Part shown: positions 11,591-22,868 of the stretch, one piece after another
Numbering within the stretch: position 1 is the stretch's first letter
How the letters are laid out: the number at the start of each line of letters is the position of its first letter
Source: Tanytarsus gracilentus
Lineage: Eukaryota; Arthropoda; Insecta; Diptera; Chironomidae
Direction of reading: 5' to 3'
DNA length: 64,000 nt
NCBI GenBank assembly: GCA_038502055.1
Contig: JAXRKN010000038.1
Coordinates: 3,410,001-3,474,000 of the forward strand
Notes under the pieces: model-generated
The model's input: only the letters and a program-made list of their open reading frames with translations
What the model was told of the DNA's origin: nothing
Database searches by the model: none
Program-made: the position numbers and the translations under genes

Positions 11591-14500
11591 TCATGTGATG
11601 GGCGAAATGAAACTTTGACAATTTGCTCGATCGTTCTTGTTGATTATTGCTGGATTAAATAAAACATCATGTGTTCCGCCAACCGTGTGTCTTCTTCGAA
11701 TCGATCTGCTTCCGTTTCGTCGATATTTCGCATTTCCACCCGCTTGTAAATTGCCGCCGCTCGTATTGGTCGTATCGTAGAGTTGCCTGCGCTTATTAAT
11801 GTTCTTGTCGGTCTTTTCGTCCTTCGTTAACGATAATCGTGCCTTTTCAGCGCTCGTTCCCTTGGGAGCATTGCAGCAGCACTCATTTTTATTGATGGGA
11901 TTCCTTTGACTTTTATAATTCAATGATAGAGATCTATTAAGACTGTATTTTCTCTCCAAATGTTCCAAATTAGTGAGAATTCTGTTAACTTTTCGAAGCA
12001 CCGAGTCCTCGAGTCGAATAACCGATTGCATTCGCTCGCGATAATTGCTGGTGGTCGATGAGTCCGTATCGTCGGAAGATGTCAGTGATAATTTTGAGCT
12101 GGTTTTATCCTTTTGTACAATCACTTCTAAATGCACTTCCATCGGTTGTTTCTCCTGCGGTGGTGATGTTTGCTGCTTCTCGCTGCTTGAGTTGCTACAA
12201 CTACTGCTATTACTACTGTTATTATTATTTGCTAAAGATTGTCTGATTGGCTTGACGCGAGCTTGAATGAGTGGTCGCTCGGGACTCTCATCGGCATAGG
12301 GAATATTTTCGCCTAGTGTCAACGGTCGTCCCACCGACGGATGCTGCAGATGCGTCATTTTACTGATGACCGAAAATCGTGGATTCGAGTTATTTGTCGT
12401 TGATGCTAAAGTGTTAGTTTCATGGCCTCTTCCCTCGTCATTTGATGACTCTACCGATGAATTTCGAAGCGATCTTAACTTATTGTCCAACAATGCCGTT
12501 ACAGTCTCGGTTAAAGAATTTGATCCTGCTTAAAGAAGAAATGGAATTTTAACACTTTGAACTTAAATAATTTTTAACTAGGGATAATTAGTGATTAATT
12601 TGAAAGTAAGTAGGCCAAACGTGATCAGGACTGACAAATATATGAATATTCAGGTTAAATCCTTACCGTTCTCGCCATTCTCAATGAAAGCACTATCAAA
12701 ATCGTCTTCAGAAGAACGCGGTGTTTCCGCCATCAATTCACTTCTAAGCTTTGCCGTTTTAGAATTTGTTGGTTTTTGTAAATCTTTTGATTCCGCCGAC
12801 TATATTAAGCGTTCGATATTTAAAGCATTAATGATTTATAAATGGCAAACATCAAAAAGAAATAATTCACACGAAATGAGTTAATAATAAAATGAATGTT
12901 TAGCTTCAGATTTCTTACCGTCGTCATGCTCTCAATTGACAATGAGTCGGGTGTCATTGTGGAGGAGGACGTGCTTCGTCTTTGTGCGGATTTTCGGATT
13001 TTTCTATTAGCTGCCTGCACAATATTCGCGACAAAACGTGATGATCCTTCCTTTTGATCTTTATAGAGCGCTAAAAAAATGTAATTAAAGAAAAACTATA
13101 AAAGTAATTAAGAGGAACTCACGTTCAATCTTGGAAACATTTTCTAGCAAAAAGTCAGCAGATGGAAGCTCATTTCCAGAATCGGCGGAGGGTTGATAGT
13201 TCTTGGGCTTCGGCATTGGATCAGTTTCAAAAAAGTATCGATACTAAAAAAATAAAATGCAATTAAATTATAAAACAATAAAATTGCTAAGCTCTTTCTT
13301 ACATGGCTGATAAGTGATTCCACAATTTGACATTGATGTCTCATATCTTTAACGACACTCTCCAGTGAGTCATTTGTTTTTCGAACAATCGACGGTCCAA
13401 ATACGATAGCTTAATAAAAAATTGATCGTTAGTTAAAAAAAAGAGTAAAAATTTAATTTAAACTCACCCAAATTTCTCGGCTCCATGAGATTAACGATCG
13501 CATTTTCGCTAACCTTATTCAAGTGTGCTATGAGATGCTTTAGTGTCTCATAGTTGTGTTGCGGAAGTTTTTCCAGTAGGCCTTTAAGCTCTTGAAAACG
13601 TTGATTGTGATCAGACTTTTTGTCAGCTTCGATAAAGTAATTATACAATTCGTTCGGTAAAATTGGTTCCGGTAGGCTTCGAATAAATAATTTTAATAAA
13701 CTAGAAACGACATTTACATCCTCCCATTTAGGATCGTTGAGAGTCTGCTCATCATCCATTCCATTACGATTGATGAGCTCATTTAGATTTGTAATTGCAG
13801 CAGTATTGCCAGGTATTCGATAGATGCCAACGATATTCATTCCCCGCGTCTCGACAATTTTCGTGCATTTGGCAACGAGAAGAGGCACATAAAAGTTCTC
13901 CTCTGACTGCAAATGATGAATTATAATATTATTTAATGAGCAAATATTGAAAGTGATCTTACCGGTGTGCATCGTGACAATATGCAGCCTTCGTTGGCGT
14001 CATTCGAGGTTGGAGAATCATTTTGCGGTTGCATTTTCTTAAATTGATTTGTCACAAAATGCTTCCACGATTTCTGTTTCGGTGAGCTCGTTTCCTTATC
14101 GGAGCCATCTTTGCTGATCGAAAGTGTTTGAGTGAGGGGTGAAGGCAAAACGTGAAGATTTTGAGGAGCTTTACGACTCTTCGTGACGGGCGATTGCCCG
14201 GAAGGCGATCGAGATCCAAAATGATATTTTCGATGTGTAGTTTTGCTTGGCAACGGCGATGGATTGTCATCACTACTCAGGGTTGAGGCTTGCATCGTCT
14301 CCAGTGCAGCTATTCGTTGTGGTTCCGCTTTTTGAGCTCCAACACATTCCTAATTATTAAAAAATTAATAACCAACTAAGAGCTAATGCTGCAAAAAAAA
14401 ACTTACGGCATCAGATTTGACATCGCATGGTTTCGATACATTTCGCAGGCAGCTCATCCACTCTGTCATCTCCTGCGGACTCTGAGTTTGAAGCAATAAC

Positions 14501-17500
14501 TCACACTCGTTATCACATGCTGCGGGATAATGAGCCGACGATAGGCGAAAAACATTCTTTCGTTTCGTATAGTTTCCATCCGTAACATCATAATTCGTCA
14601 GATCAATTGTTCCGCCGCCCGAATCAGGACTCTGTGTGCAAAACGAAAAACAATTGAAAAATTAATAGTTTATTTTATGCGATTGTCGCAATGACATTAT
14701 TAAAGCGAAAACAATTTCATTGTGCCATCATTCTCTCTTTTCTACCCATGAGCCAATCGAATTCCATCGCTTAATTTTGAAATGCTTAAAGCCTGTCTTC
14801 ACATCGCTCCACTGTAGTGTAGGTCGAGGTGGTTCATTTTTGATTCTATGACTTCCAAAAGCCGACGAAGAAGAAGAAGAAGCAGAAGACGAAGACTTTT
14901 GTTGTTTAACTTTTGTCTTTTGTCTCAAATCTGAACTTGACTTTGAGCAGAGTGAAGATAACTTTTTGGCACCGCCATTTGAAGTCGAGCCATTCGAATG
15001 CATTTTAACCACCTATTGATTATTGATAACGAGCGAAATTATGTCATTTGAATGAAGTGACGCGTGATTTGCATAGTCGTAACAGCTTCGCGAAAAAATA
15101 AATACAATCAGGTGCACAATAAATTCAAATTGAAGACGAAAAAGTTGTATATCGACTCCGCGTCTCTTTAAACACTGATTGACAATTCAATCGAACACAA
15201 AAGAAAATTGATTTAATATAAAAGCAAATATTAACAATTATTTAGAGTCGATAAATGTGCATTGAAATGAATTAGACGAAATGTGACAGTGCGAAACAAC
15301 TTTATAATTATTTAATTCATCTATGAAACGATGACGAGCGTGACTTGAAGACATTATTAGTAAACATTTTTTTTGTGTGTGCTTTGCAACCCAAAAAAGG
15401 ACCCGAGTCCGATGCCCAAAATAATTATCTGCGCATTTTTGTCATGAAATCGAAATTTTTGTTCGTACCTGTGCAGCTTTGCCCTCTCTCAGTATCGACA
15501 ACTTTAAAATATTCTTCTTTAGCTCCGCATTGCATTGCCTCCAGTTGCGATCATGAGAACGCTGTGAAGGAAATAATCATGTAAACTTAAAAAATGTTTT
15601 AAGAAATTAATTTAAGCTTACCCGTCCATTAATGATGGTGACTTTTACGTGCAAAATTCCTTGCTTCGTTATCGGCACATTTACATCAGCTATCGCATTA
15701 TCACGGAAGTATGCCAACGCCTTCGACTTTGATGCATGGCTGTAAAAATCAAGAAATCACCATAAAAATTCATTTCTCTTTGCAGCGGCGCTGATTGACA
15801 ACGCCATCCGAGTGTACATCATCATTAATCACTCTTTTGTGAGCACAATTGAGGAAGATTCGTAATAAATATGAAATTATATATTGCATAAAAAAAAAGA
15901 GATAATGTGGTTATTGTCGTAAATTAAGCATCTCTCTTTGTTAACTCAAAATTTCTGTCATCACACTGAGACATTTCATGTGAAATATGATTAAGTCCAT
16001 TAATTTTTCTCGAACTCATCACGTTTCCACTCATTGAAATAATTATCTCAGCAATTTGAGTACTGATGTTTAGGGTTATTTAGTGTCACACATAATAAAA
16101 GGTGCTAATTGAACGCAATTATCAGTTAATTATTTTCACACACACACGCTCTCGCGTACACCTTCAAAAATTCCAAACGAATTATTTTTTATGGTCCATA
16201 AATTTGTTAATTTTCAAGTCATTTCAAAGCGCGTAGGATTATAAATATGCAAAAGTAAAGCATTATTAGTAGTCCGTTATAAAATAAGAAGTGATTCACA
16301 TTTTCACCGGCAGCAAGTAGCAAAAAAAAAATTGTTTAGAAAGTCGCATGTGTGGTACATTTTTTTTTTGAGGTGAAGCGGAAAAAAGAAATTATTTCAC
16401 AATTTTTCTTTTCTCTCAAAAGCGGTTTAGGAATGAATTAAATTATTAATTTAACCTTGTTGCGTGCAGGGAAATATTGTCATTGTTTATAACGGCGGCA
16501 GTTGATGTCATGTCTTGCGACAAATTCAGTGATGCTTGCATCGAATCCTCAAAGATTCGTCTCAAGAACTGAATGTCGACGCCAAAATTAAAAGGAGTCG
16601 CCCATTTCTGATACGCACTAAACGAAAAATGTTTAAAACCCATAAAACTTAAAAATAGAACAATCTCCAGGAGAAATAATAATGAAAACAAACAAAGGAA
16701 CAGCACTTACACTTTCATTTGTGACTGAGTCTCGTCGTCATCGGGCGTCAATGAAATTGAGTTTTGATCGGTGTCGGTGTGTGCAAATTGAAATTCTTCA
16801 TTGGCCGTGGCCTTGAGATAGGAAGTTCTCCTCGTTTTTCTCTCCTCATCCTCGCTCAGCGATCTTTGACCCACTTTCTGCCTTAATATCACTGGTTGAA
16901 TTGAATCCGGAGATGCCCTGACGGCTGTCAAGTACGAGTTTTCTCGTACAGGCTTCGGTCTCTCCTTCTTTGAGGATGACGACAACGGCGGCGACGCTGC
17001 ATTTGTAACTATTGTCACATTAGCCTCGACACTCCTGTCGCTTTCCTTAACCGACTCGACTGATAATGAACGCGCTTTCACTGGCAATGACTTTATCTCT
17101 TTCTCAACCTTGATTTTGTCATCCGAGGAGCATCTCCATGATGAGTCAATGTTCGGCTTCGATTCGAAAACCTGACGTCTCAGGGCAACATTGGACGCCA
17201 CTTGTTTGGTGTTGATTCTAAAAATAAAGAAAATTTCCCCTTAATACATCATACATACACATACATTAGCCAGCAAGTCACTCAGTCAGCGGTGAAAAAG
17301 AAAAATTTCCATCAATTTTTTCTCTTTTCTCTCACTCACTTCTTTTTTTTTAAGGAGGAAATGAAGAGTAAAAAATTATGTAAACTAAAATATACCTGCT
17401 CAATTCGCTTTTGTATAAAGCCATACGATCGATTCCATCAGGCGAGAGTGGGCGGCCAGATTCAAATTGCTTAGTCCGCTCGGATACAATGTGCAAGCCC

Positions 17501-18789
17501 GTCGAGGGTATCGGCGATGAGCCAATAACACGTAAATGATGCCGATCGTCGCTCTTAATCGACATTGATCCTTCAGTCATGCTGCTATTGCTACCGATAA
17601 ATGATCCGTTCGACTGTGTCGCCTGTTGAGGCTGCTGCGTGTCTTGTGCATAATAAGGGGAGGTGGGAAGTGAATAGTAGGCATTGGATTGGCTATTTCG
17701 ATCCTTGAAAAATTGCTCGCGCAAGGCAAATCGATTTGTTTGATTTATATCGGCAAGTTCTTGTGACACAGAATGCTGCTGCTGTTGTTGTTGTCTCATC
17801 GCCTCCAATGATCTGCCATGATCGACATCTTGCGGTAGCCAATCGGCCTTGAGACGATTCGGTTGCGGAAAATTGAGAGTTGCACGTTGAAATTGAAACT
17901 GTTCGCGAGATAAATTTTGCTGTTGCTGCGGAGAAGGCTCTAAAACAAGTGGCTTATTAGGTCGCCTCAGAAATTCCTCTTTTTGTTCAATCTGATGTCT
18001 AAGGCGAGACAGAATTGCATCTTTAACTTCACTGATTGGCGATGTGAATAATTGCTGCGGTGAATTTTGTAGCACTCTCGGTTGTACAATTGCCATTGGA
18101 TTTCCATTTCCGGCAAAAAAATTCCGATTTGGCATGTATAAGGCTTCTTGCTTCTCTCCCGTTACACTTTGCATTGGATAAGACTGCGACGATGACGGCG
18201 ATGATGATGAACTAGCTTGTTGTTTTAAGTTACCCATTAAACTCGATCGAGTCTGCTGTTGTTGTGGGCGTTGATTCGTTTCGGGATTATGAGCTGTTTC
18301 ACTAAAAAACTGTAAATTGCGATCGCAAAAAAAAGAAAATAATGTGTGATAATAATTGTGAGAGAGGTCAATTATTGGCAATATAAAAAAACTTATTGCT
18401 AATTTCTTGTTCAAATAATTTTTTTTGAAACTCACCGTTTGTAGAATATCGTAGCACTTTGGTACGATTTGAATATGTAGGGATTTTGGAGTCTTCTGTA
18501 TGGTTGCAACAATATCAGCGAATTGGAATTGAAAAGATACTGGAGTACCGTTCACAGCTATGATTCGATCGCCCTCCTTTAGACCAGCGAGATCAGCTTC
18601 CGAGTTCGGTATGACCTTCTTCACGAACACCGTGTCCATGGGCTGTGAGAAGTTGGCAAGACCGCAGGCAGCTAGCTTTTTTGCTATGTTTGGATCCTGG
18701 ACGTCGGGAGGATAGACTATAAAGTGACGGAGTGTAAATCCGAAAGCACCATTTTGACGCTGAAGCACAATCGTTCGTGGTCCGTCCAT
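11591..18789 (-). CDS. RhoGAP19D: PDZ-PH-RhoGAP protein, RhoGAP19D / ARHGAP21-23 family
   Basis: This GTPase-activating protein for Rho-family GTPases probably acts at the cell cortex. I joined 14 exons: 18436-18789, 17396-18309, 16711-17217, 16456-16617, 15622-15739, 15469-15561, 14407-14631, 13963-14349, 13468-13906, 13303-13409, 13123-13243, 12919-13070, 12667-12799 and 11591-12528. They sum to 4650 bp in one frame (about 1549 residues). The PDZ domain (residues 5-115) has the GFTLRHFIVYPP loop typical of ARHGAP21/23. A Gln/Ser-rich linker follows. The PH domain (about 646-790) includes NWRQCNAELKKNILKL and KRKNVFRLSSAH. The RhoGAP domain (about 921-1100) has the arginine finger in GIYRIPGN, plus KLFIRSLPEPILP and MEPRNLGAIVFGPSIVR. 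The tail of about 450 residues is Ser/Arg-rich and ends near RSIRRRHTVGG and QSFISPIT. The start follows the PDZ and is well placed. Exon borders are by eye and could shift by a base. Confidence 0.9.
14746..15012 (-). CDS. Candidate alternative exon inside the PH domain of the RhoGAP19D-like gene
   Basis: An open segment of exactly 89 codons sits in the intron between the PH exons 15469-15561 and 14407-14631. Its acceptor (ATCAATAG, cta at 15013-15015) and a weak donor (GTAGAA, 14740-14745) are both phase 0, matching the flanking exons. It could be inserted in the beta3-beta4 loop of the PH domain, or it could serve as an alternative first exon, since MVKMHSNG lies at its start. The peptide has a polyserine run, SSSASSSSSSAFGSHR, and ends KRWNSIGSW. 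If it is not spliced out it meets a stop six codons later at 14728. The main protein is complete without it. No function is claimed. Confidence 0.4.
15740..16455 (-). other. Intron of the RhoGAP19D-like gene
   Basis: This 716-bp intron separates the exon ending ISLHATR from the first PH exon. It is AT-rich, with a short CA run near 16138-16147 and poly-A/T runs. I see no further coding segment. Confidence 0.6.
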
Positions 18790-19962
18790 TGTATAAGCTC
18801 AGCTTATGTGTACGAGTCTGAAAAAATCATATTTACACCGTAAACAACCAAATTGCAAAATTTTGTGTCTTTTCGTGCACGAAACACAATAAAATTGATT
18901 ATAGTCGAAAAAATCTCTCAAGCATAATATTTTTTGTGTGTCTCTCTCTCGCTGTTGCCACTGCTTTAGCTACTATACGCGCGCGGTACAAACAACTTAA
19001 TTGGCTAAATTGAGTAGCGAACGAGAGAGAGACCTCTCAGACCTATTGTTGAAAAAAAATTGCATATTCGCTTAAAGGTCAAAAAATAGTTTTTTTTCTT
19101 TGCTCCTCAATTGAAAAATCACAGGGAAAATTGAAGTCAAGAATTTGATTAGCACTGATGATCGCGTGAAACTGATTCGAGCTCAATTTATTCACCTCTG
19201 ACGGCTTCAAGTTAAGCCGTGAAATAATTTTTTCACTCCTCTCGCTGGATCTCACAAATTAAACTTCATTTTTTTAAAAAAATTTCTTTTTTCTTCTCTC
19301 TCTTATTTTTTTTTTGCGCTATGTGTTTAAAATTTATTTTTCCTCATGTTCGTATTACACTCGATTTTATGTAAACATTCTACACCTTATACTGCTGTTA
19401 AAAAATTAATTTAGATTAAGGAGAAAATATATGAACGAAAGCATTATTATTTTCTAAAAATATAATTTCGATTTTAACTTTTTGCTTCCCCTTTGCAGTG
19501 GTTTGAGCAATTTTTTTTCACCTCTTATTTTTATTTTGATTTATTACCATTTAGAGAGAATTTAAATTATTTCCTTTAGTCACTTACATTAGTTTTTTGG
19601 TTTAAATACAATTCGCACATTAAATTTTTAAAGTTAAGGTGGGGAAATTAAATTAAAAATATTTAATATTTTCAATTTCAACACTAAACTGTGGGCTACC
19701 CTTTCGTTTGAAAATAAAACTTCTTGTTTATGTTTTCGAAAATAAAGCGACGCTTTCGAAAATCAGTTCAAATTTTTAACGACCGTTATTTTTGTATTAT
19801 ACAACTTTATGCAAAATGTGCAAGAATTTTTATCCTAAAAATAATTTTTAAAGCATTTTCTCAAGATTTTCTTGCACAAATTCAAAAAATATTTTGTAAA
19901 TTTAGTTTTTTTATTCGTTTTTTAAAATCATTTAAAAAACCACGTGTCACATGATTAAAATT
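18790..19962. other. Upstream region of the RhoGAP19D-like gene
   Basis: This gap lies between the PDZ start codon and the first small-protein gene. The part next to the gene (18790-19050) probably holds its 5' leader and promoter. The rest is AT-rich. A 76-codon ORF at 19724 has no coding character. Confidence 0.5.
18938..19035 (-). promoter_or_regulatory. GAGA-type motifs near the RhoGAP19D-like 5' end
   Basis: A TCTCTCTCTC run at 18941-18950 and a GAGAGAGAG run near 19022-19031 flank a GC-rich core (CGCGCGCGG, near 18979). GAGA repeats are known binding sites of the insect Trl/GAGA factor at promoters. Promoter function here is inferred from position only. Confidence 0.3.
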
Positions 19963-20286
19963 TTAAAGTGGAATTTGATAATCTTTTAAATAGCTTTTGA
20001 ATGTTTCCATAATTTCTGGTGATAAACTGGGAACTTGTTGTTGATCTGCAATAACAGGACTTTGAGCCTGTTCAACTTCATCAGCAGGAGCCACTACTAC
20101 GGCACTTTGGGCATTAAGGAAGCCGAGAATGATGTTAACAAAGGAGACATCGACTTGATTGTTATAATCGATTTGCCCATGAACGCCCACATTTATAATA
20201 TCTCCGACATTATTGTTTGTAATTTGACTTGGTGCTGCTAAAGTTAGAGCAATGATTGACAAAATGGTCACAATTATAAGCTTCAT
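19963..20286 (-). CDS. Small secreted NNxGDI-family protein, member 1
   Basis: The product is a cysteine-free secreted protein of about 107 residues from a family I do not recognise. The start is placed at the second Met (MKLIIVTILSIIALTLAA) because it begins a clean signal peptide; the ATG 33 bases upstream would add a charged leader. After cleavage near AAPS comes the family core ITNNNVGDIINVGVHG, then an amphipathic stretch VNIILGFLNAQ, a linker AVVVAPADEVEQ, and a C-terminal helix module SLSPEIMETFKSYL. The linker closely resembles that of member 6 (LAVVAPPQPIES), so the two look like recent paralogues. Probably secreted to haemolymph or gut; this is inference. Confidence 0.85.
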   Translation of the reverse strand: MKLIIVTILSIIALTLAAPSQITNNNVGDIINVGVHGQIDYNNQVDVSFVNIILGFLNAQSAVVVAPADEVEQAQSPVIADQQQVPSLSPEIMETFKSYLKDYQIPL

Positions 20287-20458
20287 TTTTTGATGGTTGC
20301 TAGCACCTTTAAATTTCACAGATGACTGAATTTTAAGTCAGATTTTTCTCCTTATTTAAACACACATGAAAACAGATTTGGATCAGCGAAATCTTATCTT
20401 AAAAGATTAAAATCAAATCAAAATTTATTTCACATTTTTTAAATCACAAAATGAATCA

Positions 20459-20716
20459 TTAATTGTTTCGGTTCCAAGCACTTCCAAAATGGTCTCTCAT
20501 TTTTTGAACAATCTTCATCATCTCCGGGGTAACACTTGCAGTTGTTGATTTTTGGTTATTTGCTGGAATTTGATCAGTTGGAATTTCGTCTTCATCCAGT
20601 TTCGTGTTCAATATTTTGACCATGATATTAATTAAATTGTCATCATCCTCATATTCAGATGAACTTGATGTAGCTAAAATTAATGCAAATCCGATTAAAA
20701 TTGTAAAAAGTTTCAT
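20459..20716 (-). CDS. Small secreted protein, divergent member 2 of the cluster (core motif lost)
   Basis: The product has 85 residues, with a signal peptide (MKLFTILIGFALILATSSSS) and an acidic mature part. It lacks the NNxGDI core that defines its neighbours. It does keep the C-terminal module, SVTPEMMKIVQKMRDHF, which matches SLSPEIMETFKSYL of member 1 and KISPEMIKTLITKL of member 5. A short helix NLINIMVKILNTKL may correspond to the middle helix. I read it as a degenerate or specialised relative. A TATAAAT box (minus strand, 20779-20785) lies about 65 bp upstream of the ATG, which supports this start and an expressed gene. Function unknown. Confidence 0.75.
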   Translation of the reverse strand: MKLFTILIGFALILATSSSSEYEDDDNLINIMVKILNTKLDEDEIPTDQIPANNQKSTTASVTPEMMKIVQKMRDHFGSAWNRNN

Positions 20717-20778
20717 TATGAATTAAAGAGAAACTTTTTTGTGCACAAAACAAACTCACAAAATGAATTTTTCAGCGA

Positions 20779-20785
20779 ATTTATA
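20779..20785 (-). promoter_or_regulatory. TATA box of cluster member 2
   Basis: TATAAAT on the minus strand, about 65 bp upstream of the start codon at 20716. GATA-type words (TTATC) lie directly next to it at 20790-20794 and again near 20822 and 20847. Confidence 0.5.
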
Positions 20786-21013
20786 TTTCTTATCAAACGA
20801 TTTTTTTTTTGATAAAAAAACTTTATCAAAAAGTTTAAATTTTTATCGACTGAAGAAATCAAAAGTTATAAAATGATTTGTGCATTTCCAATGGCTGCCG
20901 ACTACATACGTTTTATCAATTTTTTTTATTGATGCTTTAAAGGGATCTTAAGCAAAACATATCTGTTAATTGAATTGAGTAATTATAAAAATTTTATCAT
21001 TTTTTTAAAAAAA

Positions 21014-21020
21014 TATAAAT
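21014..21020 (+). promoter_or_regulatory. TATA box of cluster member 3
   Basis: TATAAAT about 80 bp upstream of the ATG at 21093, a normal distance for a short insect leader. Confidence 0.5.
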
Positions 21021-21092
21021 TGAATTCAAAAGCTTTCATTTTACTTTAGTTCTGCTTAACACTTCGAGGACATCAAATACCATTTTTGTAAA

Positions 21093-21386
21093 ATGAAATT
21101 CGTAATTCTTTTCGCTCTTTTTGTTGCTGTTACTGCAGCTCCAACATCAATTAACGATAACAACATTGGAGATATTGTTAATGTCAATGTAGATGCAAAT
21201 TTGGACATAGCCAACACCATAGATTTAACTTCAGTTGACGTTAGTCTCGTGTGGAGAAATTTACAAGCTATTCTTCTCGGAAATCGCGATCGTGATGGAA
21301 TTCTTGGTGGAAATGGAGATGGACTTGATCCAATTCAGATTGCCCGTATTATCAGATTGCTCCTCTCATTGAGAGACAACAATTAA
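21093..21386 (+). CDS. Small secreted NNxGDI-family protein, member 3
   Basis: The product has 97 residues and no cysteines. The signal peptide MKFVILFALFVAVTAA is followed by the core INDNNIGDIVNVNVDANLDI and an amphipathic helix VWRNLQAILLGNRDRD. A glycine-rich turn leads to the C-terminal helix LDPIQIARIIRLLLSL, which stands in the place of the SPE-type module of other members. Its RNLQAILL helix matches member 5, so the two form a subgroup. A poly(A) signal AATAAA lies at 21413. Single exon. Function unknown. Confidence 0.88.
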   Translation: MKFVILFALFVAVTAAPTSINDNNIGDIVNVNVDANLDIANTIDLTSVDVSLVWRNLQAILLGNRDRDGILGGNGDGLDPIQIARIIRLLLSLRDNN

Positions 21387-22070
21387 ATTTCGTTTTAAAA
21401 AATCAAAAGTTGAATAAAAAAATTGTTGAAATTTAAAAAATTATTTTGTGTTTCATATTTTTTTATAGAGAAAAATAATTTTTTTGATTTTTTCAAAATT
21501 ATTGGCTGTTTAATTAAAAGTTAGGAATTAATTAACATTAGTCAGTAAATTTGTTGGCTTGACTGTGTGAAATTAATTTTTCCGTAGAACAAACACTTCA
21601 TTTATTTGTCAGATCAGAATTTTGAACTCATCTTCTATGGATATGGATGTGAAAATGATTAATTTCTTAAATTTAACAACCGCATGTTCTAAAAATTGTA
21701 ATTAAAATTTTTAAAAAATTAGTGTTCACTAATTAAAAGATCAAAAAGATAACCAAGTTCATTAAATTGATTCATCATCGATGAGTAATTTTTGTGTGAC
21801 TCAATTTGAACACCTGATGTAAAAAATTTTACCTTTAACACCTGGAAGTAGTTCCTTATTGCATAAAGTTTCGAAATCATCAAAAAATTACTTTATTGAG
21901 TTTAAATTATTTGATAAAAAAAGTCACCTGATCTTTAATATTGCACTTAAATCCTTTTATGATTCTTAGATAACAACCGTCTGTCAAAAAAAACCTATAA
22001 AGACAGAAGCAAAAAACATGAACGGTCAGTATTCTGTCAATTTTTTGGTTGTAAGGATTTAAAAACAAAA
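21387..22070. other. Intergenic region before member 4
   Basis: It contains the member 3 3'UTR (AATAAA 21413-21418) and AT-rich DNA up to the member 4 promoter. No motif copy or pseudogene of the family is visible. Confidence 0.6.
21996..22030 (+). promoter_or_regulatory. Core promoter of cluster member 4 (TATA and initiator)
   Basis: TATAAAG at 21996-22002 is followed about 29 bp downstream by TCAGTA near 22025, which matches the arthropod initiator. This predicts a leader of about 45 bases before the ATG at 22071. Confidence 0.6.
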
Positions 22071-22352
22071 ATGAAACTTCTGGCAGTTTTTCTTTTTGCT
22101 GCTGTGGCACTTGCTTCAGCCCAAGGACCCTCAAAAATTAGTTCCAACAATGTGGGTGATATCGTTAACGTGGATGTGAACGCCCACGCAAAAATCGACA
22201 ATCAAATTGACGCGACAGTTGTGAATGTCCTTCTCAGATTTTTGAACGCTCAATTGATTTCTCTCAACCGTGATAATGACGGAAACAACGAGGACCCACC
22301 ACAATGGCCAAATTGGCCAAATTTACCTGATTTACCTCTTCCAAGACCTTAA
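22071..22352 (+). CDS. Small secreted NNxGDI-family protein, member 4
   Basis: The product has 93 residues and no cysteines. The signal peptide MKLLAVFLFAAVALASA is followed by the core ISSNNVGDIVNVDVNAHAKI and then by VVNVLLRFLNAQL, the same middle helix as member 1. Instead of the SPE-type helix it ends in an acidic stretch (RDNDGNNEDPP) and a Trp/Pro repeat, WPNWPNLPDLPLPRP. A poly(A) signal lies at 22389. The promoter is the clearest in the cluster. The Pro-rich tail is reminiscent of proline-rich peptides, but that is only a composition remark. Confidence 0.88.
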   Translation: MKLLAVFLFAAVALASAQGPSKISSNNVGDIVNVDVNAHAKIDNQIDATVVNVLLRFLNAQLISLNRDNDGNNEDPPQWPNWPNLPDLPLPRP

Positions 22353-22868
22353 AGTAAATTCAATGTTATAAAATTTAAAAAATTTATGAATAAATGAAAG
22401 CAAGAAAAAAAATTAAATTTTGTGTTTTTTAAAAATTTTACCTAATACCCATAAAATTTATTTGTGTAAGTATGTATTTCGTTCAATCCTTATGAATGAG
22501 CGAATTTTCAATAATTTTAAACCTCTCAATTAAAAAATTATAAAATTAGGCTAAATAAGGTATTCAATACGAATAAAAGAATTTATTAATCCAAAAAAAT
22601 TTCTTTAAAAAAACCTTAGCGCACTAATTTTTGTTATTTCAATAGAAAATAATTTAAAGGGAAGATCAAAATTAAACATTTGTTCAATTATAACCTAAAA
22701 TCAATAAACTATCTAAAGTTTTAAGATAAATGTTTTTGAAAAATACAAACCGTTCACTTGAAAATTGAATTTACTGAAATCCTAAATTTTTAGAAATCTG
22801 TGACACTTTTATTTAATTTGTGATTTTAAAAAATGTGAGTGATTTTATTGATTTAATTGGTTATAAAA
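22353..22868. other. Intergenic region between convergent members 4 and 5
   Basis: AT-rich spacer holding the two converging 3'UTRs. Nothing else is visible. Confidence 0.6.

Larger units (their letters stand above)
20717..21092. promoter_or_regulatory. Divergent intergenic region between members 2 and 3
   Basis: This 376-bp gap lies between head-to-head genes. It holds a TATA box for each gene (20779 minus, 21014 plus) and at least three TTATC/GATAA words in its left half. The rest is AT-rich. Confidence 0.5.

Noticed and set aside
19724..19954. Plus-strand ORF of 76 codons next to member 1
   Set aside because: Phe/Lys/Ile-rich composition from AT-rich DNA; no signal peptide or core motif.
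21907..22134. Minus-strand ORF across the member 4 promoter
   Set aside because: It overlaps the TATA box, initiator and signal peptide of a well-supported gene and has no family motif.
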